This document shows, piece after piece, positions 11,201-23,200 of a stretch of 64,000 nucleotides of DNA (its first letter is position 1; every line of letters starts with the position of its first letter). This stretch comes from Notamacropus eugenii (lineage: Eukaryota; Chordata; Mammalia; Diprotodontia; Macropodidae). The notes under the pieces were generated by a model. The model ran no database searches, was not told where the DNA came from, and saw only the letters and a list, made by a program, of their open reading frames with translations. The translations under genes and the position numbers were made by a program. The stretch is from positions 114,658,744-114,722,743 of the forward strand of contig NC_092874.1 of the NCBI RefSeq assembly GCF_028372415.1. The letters run 5' to 3'.

Positions 11201-14200
11201 CACACTTAGCAGATGTTATTGACTTTGTTCTTTTTCTTTTTCCTCTTTCACGTTTGCCTCCCCAGCTTTTACTCGGTAGTGGGGCAGGGACTGTGCGTCT
11301 TTATGACACTGAAGCCAAGAAGAATCTCTGTGAGATCAATATCGATGATGACATGCCTCGGTGAGCAAAGAACAGCCCATCTCCCATTCATGGGTTTAGA
11401 GGAGAATGTTCATTTATTTTGCCATCCCCTTGATTTCTGAAAATATCCCTCTGCACCTTTATCACATGAACAGTCTGATAGGGTGTGCAGTGTTCCGTAC
11501 GTTTCCAGTGAAGGAAGGGAAGCATTGTTTCTCATCTCTTCTTGGACAACAAGCTTGCTATTTAGTAATTACTGCATTCAGCGTGTGGGGGGGTGGGAGT
11601 GGGGGAGGTGCTCTTCATTTATGCTGCATACATTGTTGCATGTATTGTTTTCCTGGTTCAGCTGACTTCACTCTGTCAGTTGAAGTAAGTCTTTTCCATG
11701 TCTTCCCATGCAATCCGTTCCAGTTCTGGACAATTCTAATTGTTAGGAACTTTTTTCATAAGGTAACCAAAGTCTCCTTCTAGTAATTTGTACCCATTAG
11801 CTTCAGGTTCACCTTCTTTGAGTAAGGAGTATGAGTCCAGGCTCTCTTCTACATGACACTTCATATATTTAAAGGTCATGCCATCCCAAATCTTACTGTT
11901 ACACTCATACGCTGCCCAAGTAATTGCTTTGTTTCTCATTTTTTGCTACCACAAAAAGTGCTGCTATATTTTGGTATAGATAGTACTTGTATTTCTCTTT
12001 TCGACCGTCTTTCACCTATTCATTCTTTTAAAAAAAATTTTATTCATGCCTTTTGTTTTTATATCATATTTTGCAGTGTACTCCACCCCTTTACAAAAAT
12101 CCGTCCTTTATAACACAGAGTAAAAAAGGCACAAAACAATTCAGTAAACCTAACCAGCACATTAAAAGGTAGCAGATGTAGTATTCCACGTCCTCTGTCG
12201 CCTATTCATTGAATGGGTGTATCTCACTCAGAGTGAGAATGCTAAAAGGCCTTAACCTGAAAGGACCAGGGTCTCCCATTGCATCCTGGAACATCTCCAG
12301 TCGTCCTGATGAGTATCAGGCCGCTGGATCCAGATGACTCAGGAGAAGAAAGTGAGGCTGGACAGCCCTCCCTCACTCAGATCAAAGTCAGCTGCAAATC
12401 ATGTCATCATCTTGATGTCATGGTCCTCTTTGAGAATGAAGGACAAACACAACAATCTGCACAAAGAAGTGTGGGAAGGACTTTCTTATACCTCTTTGGG
12501 GCCAAGCTTGGTCACTGTAACTGCACAGAACCAGCTTTGATTGTTTTGTGGGCTCTTTTCATTAATGTTATCGTCATAATTGTTTATTCTGTTTCCTTGG
12601 TTTTTTTTCAGCTCATGTAAGTCTTCCCATGTTTTCCTGCATTCATATTCATTGTTTCTTATGGTGTTATAGTAGTCCATTACATTTATGTATAATACCT
12701 TATTAGGCCATCACCCAATAAAGGAGCATATGCTTTATTTCTAGTTCTTTGCTGTTAATGCTTGTCTATATTTTAGTTTGTGTGGAAGCTTTCTTTTTAT
12801 CATTGGCCTTTTTAAAATTTTGTTTTAATTGTAGTTTATTTCCTTAGTCAGTAAACTATCTGCTTTTTCACTCTCCCTTCCATCTGCCATCCCAACCACC
12901 CAGAACAGTGAAAGAAAAGCAAAACCTGTGTTACAAATATGTATAGTCAAGCAAAACAAATTTGTGCTTTGACTGTATCCAAAAAAAAAAAATGATGTCA
13001 TTCTGGACCCTGAGACCTTCTTTTCTGTTAGGAAGTGGGTAGCAGAGTTCCTAATTCTTTCAGAGTTGTTTATCTTTACCAGGTCATTGTTATCGTATAA
13101 ATTATTCTCCTATTACTTCACTTTTTCATTGTTTCTTAAAGCACAATGATATTCTGTTGCCTTTATATACCATAACTTGTAGTCATTTTCCTCTATTCAC
13201 TGTTAAGGAAATAATTTGGGAATCAGACCTTCATAATATAGCTGTTACTTTCCAATCCTCTGCACCTAATCTGGGATCCTAGGATCCAGCCTTCTTAGAA
13301 GCAGGTAAATTACTGGAAGGGACTTCAAAGATTATCAAGTTCCACCCTTCCATCTACATGGCATCCTAACAGGTGGCTCTCTGGTTTCTACGTGGAGATA
13401 TCCCTTGACTGGGAATTCATGTAACCCCAAAGGCAATCCATCCCAGTTCTGGGAGCTGTAATTGTTCGGAAGTTTCTTCTTAAGGTAACCAAAATCTCCT
13501 TCTAATGATCTGTACCCATTAGGTTCTCCACAGGTCCTTTAGTTGATATTCATGGCATGGTTTCAGGTACCTGTACCTGAATATGTACCCATTCCTGGAT
13601 ATGTTCTAGCTTATTTGTTTCACTTCTAAAATGTGGTCCCCGGTATTAGAATGCTCCAAATGTGGTTAGCCCAGAGAGCAATAGAGTGGGACTGTCACCC
13701 TTCTTGTTTTGGATACTCTTTTATAATTAATATAATCTAAGATGAAGTAAGCTTTCTTGGTTGCCACATTGCATTACTGATTCATTTTGAGCTTGTTTGT
13801 AGTCCACGAAAATCCCCAGACTTCTTTTCTCATGAACTGCTTTTGAGTTGTACCTTCTCTCTGCTGTCCTTGTGCAGTTGTTGATTTTAAACCCAAGCCC
13901 AGCACTTTATCTCTGTCCCTATTAAATTTCAATTTGAAGTTCAGCCTACTATTCTAGCCTGTCAAGATCTTTTGGTTCTGTGTCTGTTACCTAATTTATT
14001 AGTTTTCCTTCCAACTTTATATGATTTATGCTATCTGCTCTTTAATCTGAATGAAGTAGAACCAAAGACCACTTCTTGGGGTCACTTCAATAGAGACCTC
14101 TTTCCAGGGTCCCATCAGTAAATCATTTCTGAACTTATCCATCTAAAATGTTAGTCTTATCTCTCCATCTTTTATTCAAGAATACTGTGAGAGATTTTGT

Positions 14201-17200
14201 TGTACACCTTGCTAAAATCCAGATGTAGGTCCATATCATTTCTGGAATCCACTAGTCTAGTAACACTATGAAAATGGAAAAGAGGTTGTTTTGAAATGAC
14301 TGAGTCTTATCCACTCTGACTTAGTAATCACTACATCTTCTTAAAAGTTTTTAAAACTTTTATTATAAACTTGATAACAATCAACAGTCAATTAAAAACA
14401 TATAGGGAATAAAATCTTATGTAAATCCTTAGCATTTTATTAAATGTAATCCAATGAATTAACAACTAACAAACACAAAATGAATTTGCTCTGTCACTTT
14501 ACATGTCTCTGAAATTCTGCCACTTTGGGCTTCCTTATCTTTAAAGAAAAGGTAGTTTTTTAGTCAGTGTATGTGCATTTCAGGTTCTGCTAATTTTGCA
14601 TCTCATGACTTTGTATAAAACTTTCAACATTTCATCATAAGTTTTTTTAATGGTACCATAATATTCTATTACATGACTATACTATAACTTTTCTAGCTAT
14701 TCATCCAAATGTTGTCTGTGAAAAGCGTCTCCGTCTTATATTATGTACGATCCAGTTATTGATTTCTTTGTATCACTAGTTCTCCTTTTACCTTTCTATG
14801 ATTTTTTTAGGTTCAAGTTCAGTTGAATTGCTGGGTCAGTCACAAAGTTTTGTGACTCACATCCTTTTGAATATTACCATGTTGCTCTCCATAAACCACC
14901 TCTTTTTATGAAAACTCACAAACCAGGCCTTTAGTAAGTTAGCCTACATCTAGCTTACAAAATCCACTTTATTTCCCCTTTTGAAAACTGGGACATTTTG
15001 AGTCTCTCCAGTTCTACTGTGCCTTTCCCACTTGCCAGAACGAATATCAAAAGCAGTGATTTAGCAATCATATTTACAAATTTAGTCTCCTGAGATTAGG
15101 TTGGTAGGTCAGGTGACTTGAACTTATTTAGGGCAGTTAGCAGCTCTCTTGCTATCTTGGGTTTCAGTTCTATGAACCATTTTTGTTCTACTTTTCCCAG
15201 TCTGAAAATCCTTTTCTTTGATATTGAAAAGTGAAGCAGAACAGGAGTGGCATTCTTCCTGTGTTCTTTTCATTGTTGATTATCGTCCTGGGCTCTCACA
15301 TCATTGACCTTCCTCTTGCCACTGAAAATGGCTTTTTTAAAAGACACTTTTTATTGTCTTTATCATTTATCACAAGTCTTAGCTCATACTGGTTTTTAGT
15401 CTTTCTGATGCTGTTCTCCTAGGACATTGCACCTCTTTTTTATTTCTCATATATCTGCCTTTGTTTAAATACCCTCTTATAGTGTTTTTTTTAATATATA
15501 ATTTTTTTCATTTTTCAATTCTCAGCATTCACTTCCACAGGAATTTGAATTCAGAATTTTTTCCCCATCTCTTCCCACCCCAGGACAGCATGAATTCCAT
15601 CCACCTCTTCCTTCAATCTGTCCTCCCTTCTATTTTCCTGTAGGGCAAAATAGATTTCTATACCCCATTGCCTGTGCATCTTATTTCCCAGTTGCATGCT
15701 AAAACAATTTTCAACATTCATTATTAAAGCTTTGAGTTCCATATTCTTTCCCTCTCTCCCCATCTACCCTTATTGAGAAAGCAAGCAATTCAATGTAGGT
15801 CATATGTGTGTAGCCATGTAAAACACATCCATAATAGTCATGTTGCGAAACACTAACCACATTTCCCTCTGTCCTATCCTGCCCTGCATTTATTCCATTC
15901 TTTTCCTTGACCTGTCCTCCCACAATAGTATTTGTTTCCAATTATCCCTTTCCCTAATTTGCTGACCCTTCTATTTTCTTCCCTGTCTTATTCCCTTCCC
16001 CGCTGCCTTCCTGCAGGATAAAATAGATTTCCATATCCAGTTGAGTGGGTTATTCCTTCTTTAAGCCAGATCCCATGGGAGTAAGGCTCACTTACTCCCT
16101 TTCATCTCTTCCCTCTTATTGTAAAAGCTTTTTCTTGCCTCCTTTATGTAAGATGATTTGCTACATTCTACCTCTCCCTTTCTGTTACTCTTAGTACATT
16201 TCACTCAACAGTAAATTTTATTTATTCTTTTTTGGTATTCTCTCTTCATACTCAGCTCACCTTGTGCCCTCTGTCTTTGTGTATATATATACATACACAC
16301 ATAACAACCATGTACATATACATACCTGCACATATATAATATACACATACATACCCACACATACCTGTATATGTATGTATGTGTATATACGTATGTATGC
16401 ATGCATGCATGCATGTGTGTATGTATGTATATATATTCTAACTAGCCTAATGCTGAAAAAGGTCTCATGAGTTACAAATAGCATCTTTCTATGAAGGAAC
16501 GTAAACTGTTCAACTTTGATGAGTTCCTTAAGGCTTCTCTTTTCTGTTTACCTTTTCATGTTTCTCTTGATTCTTATATTTGAAAGTCAGATTTTCTATT
16601 CAACTCTGGTCTTTTCAACAAGAATGCTTGGAAATCAATTCATTGAAATTCCATTTTTTCCCCTGAGGTATTATACTCGGTTTTGCTGGGTAGATGATAT
16701 AATGTAAGTATTGATGAACTCCTTGCTCATGCAAATTGATCTCTCTAGATGCCTCTCCTTTTTCCTTATCAGTCTCATTTCTGACTCTATCACCAGAATT
16801 TATTTTTGAGTCTCCCACCTGTTTCAAGTTGATTTCTCTTTTAGAGTCTCTATCCATGGAATCCTGTCAATCTCTGAATTCTTTGAGATCTGTTCTCTTA
16901 AAGTTCAAGGTGCAAGTGAAACTGTACCTGGCATTTTCACAGCCTCTAAGGTAGCGTGGTCTTTGCCATCGTGGTTCCCATTATTTCAGTTTCCCTAATT
17001 TTTTTCTTACTAATCATGGTCAGATTTAGAATAGTAGTGCCTTGAGTTATTGTCTCTTCTTTTTGAAAGATCTTTTGTGGGTGAGGAATCTGACTGAGCT
17101 TCTCCTTTGTTGTAGGATTCTGTCACTTGCCTGTAGCCCCAGTGGGACCTCCTTTGTCTGCTCAGCTGCATCCCCCAGCCTCATTTCACAGATGGACTAC

Positions 17201-20200
17201 ACAACACTCGACAGTGGCATCAAAGGCATGAACCAGGTTCCTGGCAAGCTCTTGCTGTGGGACACTAAAACCATGAAGCAGCAGGTACATACATGGCTCT
17301 CTTCCCAGGCATCTCAGCTGGTCATGGCAGCCTCTCATAATGTCTCCAGCTGTGGTAGAGCCATAGGTGGGAATTAGCAGGCTTGAGTGGCAGTGTCACT
17401 CCTTATGACAGTTAGAAGGTTGCCTTATTTAAGTGCGAGTTCTTGTGTTCCCAAATAGGAACAAACTGCTGGTTTCATCATGATTTAGTATTTGTTAATG
17501 TTCTTAAACTGTGAAAGAATTCTGTGGGGTGTGAATATGAGTCAGTATTAAAGTATATCTTAAGGTCAGACTGGCAGACTAACTGCACTCATTTAAAAGA
17601 CAATCACAAACCTGGAAGTAAAAACCAAACAGAGCATACCTGATGTAGAATTGCGTGTAAGTTAAAATGGAAGTAATTAACAATAATAGCAAGATGTGAA
17701 AGGGGATTTTGCTGGAAGATATAAGAACTATAAGAAGCATACAAAAGAACTATAAAATTACAGGAGTCTGGGGCCATTTAGAATAAAAAGGGACAAGCAT
17801 CCCTACACTTGATTGTCTCTGAAGACTTCATTGTATGACAGCCCACTGTAAAAACTGATGTGAATGGTGGTGACTGACTCATCAAGCAAAGTGTAAATGA
17901 AGTTCAGTATAATCTGTTGAAGAAGGCAGGGAAGGAGCCAGTTCATGTCGAGAAGATGTCTCCCTATAGAATTTTGGAGTTTAAGAGGGGTAAGCTCAGG
18001 GGTTTGGAAAATTCACTTATTTGGCACATGCCATTTTCTTGACTTCACTAGATAAATGAGGTATTAATATGACTAAGCAACCTCTAGTTTTAAAATGACT
18101 TGTTTTCCAGATGTTCATTTGTAATGCAGTTTGGAATTTGGGAAAATGCTTTTTTACAGAAACAACATTATAAACTGTTTAGGTTCACAGATTAGCCCAC
18201 AACGACCTTATAATTGAAATATATGAAATGAAATTTGCAACAAGAAGAAAGTAGAAAATAGTATTCTTGCAGATGTAGGGTGTTTCAGGTACCTTTGGGA
18301 CTAAGTGGCTTTTGTGAATTGATCTGGGAACTTAGAACCATTTATAATGTTGTTCCTCTTTCTCTGCTCTGGCAAGAATATCACAAACCGCTGGTGTTCG
18401 TATGTATGAAATATTCATGAGTTAGGAAGTGTCTGTACTTCATGTCATGTACACATGCTGTGACAAAAGGTGGCAGATAAATTATCAATATTCTTACCCT
18501 AAGCCCTGTTGGGAATCTGATTTTATCTTAAGTGAGTGTCTTAGCGGTGAATGATTTCGCTTTGATGTTTACTTAGGGCCATGCAGCTGGTAAGCCAAAA
18601 GAGTAAGTTTACTTTCTCCCCCTTTATTTTGTAAGAGAACTCGCTATCATAGTCATAGAATCCTCAATATAGCATTCAGAAAAGGGAAAAACAATGCATA
18701 ATATATAATTTCCTTCTCCAGAAGTCTTTAAAACATAGTAGAATTAGTAGGACACAAGTCTTGTAAGGGATGGAGGAACTTTAATTTTTATTTCTGTATC
18801 CCCATTTTCTATAATATAGTTGATAACGTTAAAAAGCACTCATTGAACTGTCTATAATATTCTACCCCCTCATCCATGCTTGGTTTCCCTGGCTTCTTTC
18901 AAGTCTAAGTTGAGGCCCCACCTTCTGCAGGTCTCTCTCTCCTCTTTCCCTCCCCCCTCTCGCCTTCTCTTTCTCTGTCTCTCTGTCTCTCCCTCCCTCT
19001 CTCTCTCTCTATCTCTTTCTCTTCTCTCTGTCTCTCCCTCTCTCTTTCCTTGTCTCCCGTTCTCCCCTTCTCTCTCTCCCTCTAACCCCCCTTTTTGTCT
19101 CCTCCCCTCCCCAGCTGTTAGTGCCTTCTCTTTTCAAATTATTTTGTAGATAGTTTGTATATACTGATTATTTACATACTGTCTCACCCATGGAGCTCCT
19201 TGAAGGCTGAGGAACTTGTTTTTGCCTTTTTTTCTATTCCCAAGTGCTTAACACAGGGGAAAGTGGGTAGTCACAGAGTGAGCACTTAAGAAATGCTGGT
19301 TACCTTCCCCTGACACTTACTGCCTGCATGGCCATTGATGAGTCATTTAACTTCTTGGGGCCATCAGCAGCATTAGAAGACTGTCAATTGCAAAAGAGTT
19401 GCTGATTTGCTTTGGTAGAAGGAATTTCTTGTACCAGGGAGATCACAGGTTCAGACAGAAAGTAACCTACCTCAGTTAAAAAGCACTTTGTAAGCCTTAA
19501 AGCTCAGTGTGGGTATAAGAATGAGTCTGGAATGTTGTGAGCCTTATTTTTAGAGATAATCACCACCACCACCACCATCACCATATCACCAAAGAATGGA
19601 CTGGCTCATTTTAGAAAGGACATAAATGATTTGGAGTCAGAGGACTTTGGTTTGATTCCTGAATCTGCTACTTACAGCTTATAACATATGTTGGGCAGGT
19701 CACTTAACCTCTGAGGGTCACAGTTTCCTCAATGGTAAAAGAAGAGGATTGGATTATATGACCTCTGAGGTCTCTTTCTAGCTTGAAATCTATGATCCTG
19801 TGTATTATCTGATGTGAATGTTCTATAAATCAATGTCTGAGAGTCTTAGGAAAGGTGTAGTCATCAGTATAGAAACTGGTTGCAGCATAATTCACAATCA
19901 GCGCTTTGTTTGGCCAGTGCAGTGAGCTGTAATGCTGAGAGGAAGCATCGAGCCACATGCAGTACCTCACTCAGCAGCTTGTACATTTGGGAGAGCAGCA
20001 TGTTGCTAGGGTCATTCTGACTCCCACTGACAGCTCTTTCTTACAGCTCCAGTTCTCCCTGGATCCAGACCCCATTGCTATCAACTGTACTGCTTTCAAC
20101 CACAATGGGAACCTGCTGGTCACAGGGGCAGCTGATGGAGCCATTCGGCTCTTTGGTGAGTAGTTCTGTTCAAGAGATTCATGTCTTCATTGTCTCAGAG

Positions 20201-23200
20201 CAGTCACTTGGACTGTGGGGTCTGTGAGGATGGAAGCACAATTGAGATTGAATCTGTGGGGCTGGAGTAAGATCTGGGTGCTTTTGCACTAGCGTATTAT
20301 GATAAGCTCTTTTTATCATGGCTAACATCCATGTGATCAGTGTTTGGAAGGAGTTGAGAGGGGGAGTGAGGGTTATTGCTTCTTCCAGTGGGGCTTCTCA
20401 TGGTCTGCTTGAGTTTCAGCTCATCTGTGACCCAGTGAGGTATACATTTGATCCTGAAACTGAGAGTGGTGCTATTGTACTCACTTGTGTGAGCACCACC
20501 TCTTAACTCTTCTCTGTAAATTTGTTGTATATAGAAGAAGAGAAGGCAGAATAGCAGAGTACAAGGGAAAGTATGGGTCCACCTTGGTGGCTTATTTAAT
20601 TGTATTTTTGACAATTTTTCATACTGAAGAGAGGTCTCAACCCTTAACTCCCACCTATTCATAGCTGGAGGGGGCCATTACCTCTTCTTAGGTACATGAG
20701 TTTCCCAGCTTTCCCCATTCAGGAAGGGCACTAGAATATCAATGACTAATAACAAAGTACTTGGTCATTGAATTTAGAGTGAGAAGTCTTGGGTTTGAGT
20801 CTTGGCTCTGACATTACTGTAACCTACAAAATGACCTTTAGAGTCTCTTCCAGTTTTAACATTCTTTGATCAAGAAACAGACAGTGGAGCAGAACTATTG
20901 AGCTGGGTCCTGAGGCCAGCTTTTTACACTTTGTACTGAGAAGGAGGTTCTCTGGAGTGGTGGATGATCTAGTTAATTAAAACTAAAGAATTATAAAATA
21001 GAACCAATTCATTATAAAAGCATAGTGATGTGGGACCATTGAATATAAGGGGAATTCTGTAATTTGTTTTCTCAGATATGCAGCAGCATGAGTGTGCCAT
21101 GAGCTGGAAAGCCCATAGTGGGGAGGTCTATTCTGTGGAATTTAGCTACGATGAGAACACTGTGTACAGCATTGGAGAGGATGGGAAGGTAGGTTGGGTG
21201 TGAGGTAGGTGGGTGGGGATTTGAAATACTCCTTAGATTAAACCAGTTTGTCTTGAGCTGTATTGGAGGTGATGATATGGCTCTGGACACTTATTTAGCA
21301 TTAGGAGTTTTCCCTCCTCACTGGCATGGGTTCTGTTGGATTTTAAGGGTTATTAGCATTTGCTTCCCTCCTCCTGAGGAGGGAGTGACCCATATCACTG
21401 TAGGTGGCAAGGATGGGAGTGGGTAGTAGGGATCGAGAGGCTGTAGGTTAGTGTGTAATGTGATAGTTCTGTGAAGGGTTTCAAGTCACTCTTTCTACTA
21501 TTGTTTCCCTCCCATAAGCTGCCAAAGTCCCTGAAACATTTTTTTAATAAGCCATATCTTGCTTCTGAGGGCCAAGTTTTTAGAAAGGAGATGGACTTAG
21601 TGAATTGGGCTTCCCATTAAGTTGGAATAACGACAGAGGTACTTCTGGTGACTGATGATCTCTGTGCTCCTGGTGCCAGATGCTCTTTATTTTAATAGCT
21701 TTAAGTGAAATTTTTTTGTTTTTTATGTTATCTGTATTTCTCACTATATCCTTCTCCTCTTTATCCTGTTCCTTCCCAGAGAGTCCTATCAGTAAAACTA
21801 ACCAATGTAGTTGAAAATATCTGACATGTGCAGTGACCCATACCCATTTTCCCCAATATCTAGCGGAATCAGGGGAGGTGCTTTCTCATATCTCTTCTTT
21901 AGGATCAAGCTTAGTCATGATACTCTGACACTATTAAGTTTGGGTTGTTTTGTTCTTTCCGTTCTTTTTGTCATAGTCATCTTTTAGATTGTTTTCTGGG
22001 GTTCTGCTTCATTTTACAGCTACTTTTTAATTAGCAGCTTTCTTCTTGTTCTTTTGTAATTCTAGTTTATTCAGTGGAACATCCACAAGAGTGGCCAGAA
22101 AGTGTCTGAATATTCCCTCCCCATGGATGCCACAGGCCCCTTTGTGTTATCAGGTTACAGTGGATACAAGCAAGTCCAGATTCCACGGGGTCGTCTCTTT
22201 GCTTTTGATTCTGAAGGAAATTACATGCTAACTTGTTCTGCTACAGGGGGCATCATCTATAAGGTAACATGGTTGAAGCAGTAATTCCTGAGTATTTCTC
22301 TTGAAGTCCTCAGAGTCCCTTTCAGCTCTAAATCTCCCATGTTGTGATCTTGTGGGTGGATGGGTACCCTTTATCTGGATCTCTGCCTCATCTAGTATGC
22401 GTTTGAGTTTTGCTTCCTGCCTCAATGCTTGGTACTTGTGGAGCTCTTCTTTGTATAGAAGTCATTCTGCCCATATCTTTTGATTTGACTGGGATTGTGA
22501 GAAAGAGAGAGAGTGTGTTCCTGCAAAGTTGAGACAGTGTCATGTGATGGAAAGAACTTTGGGCTGCTGTCGATCACTAATTAGCAGCTGCCTGACCCTG
22601 GGCCAAGGAATGTTAATAAGGAGAAAATGAAAGTAGTTGGACAAAGAATGTTGGAAAGTAAACAACTTGGTATAGGCTCCTTAACAACATGGGCCCTACT
22701 GCTTATAAACACGTAGCAAATCTTTTACCAGGATAGAAATCTCCTGGTGAAGTGACAAATGCTGGAATGACTTTTTTCTGAATTGTTACCAAAAAGCATG
22801 ATACACTTCCAATTTTTGTAAAATAATCCATTTAAGCTATAAGCAGTAATCCTTTATGGTTGGAGGGAGGGAGGTGACAGTATATATCTAATCTAGTCAG
22901 CCAAACCAAAGTACTCGGGGATCCAGGCATGCTTATCCTTACTCAGGTTAAGTATGCCTCTTCCCAATCTAAATGAGGTTTGGCAATTTAAAATGAGCTG
23001 TCCAACTTTTCCCTAAGGGTTTCTTCATTTCCGGTGGCAGTCCATTCCAGAGATCTCTTATTTGTCTCTTTTTTCTTGTCTTCCTTTGCAGTTGAGCAGT
23101 GATGAGAAGGTCTTGGAGAGCTGCCTGAGCCTCGGGGGTCACAGAGCCCCAGTGGTCACTGTAGACTGGTGCACAGCCATGGACTGTGGCACTTGCCTTA

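Noticed and set aside
16281-16436. CRISPR-like array
   Set aside because: It is a simple microsatellite without spacers, in a vertebrate genome.
16205-16484. Tyr/His-rich frames on both strands
   Set aside because: Translation of the CATA/TATG microsatellite.
18880-19149. Ser/Leu-rich 89-codon frame
   Set aside because: It is a translation of a CT microsatellite within L2.
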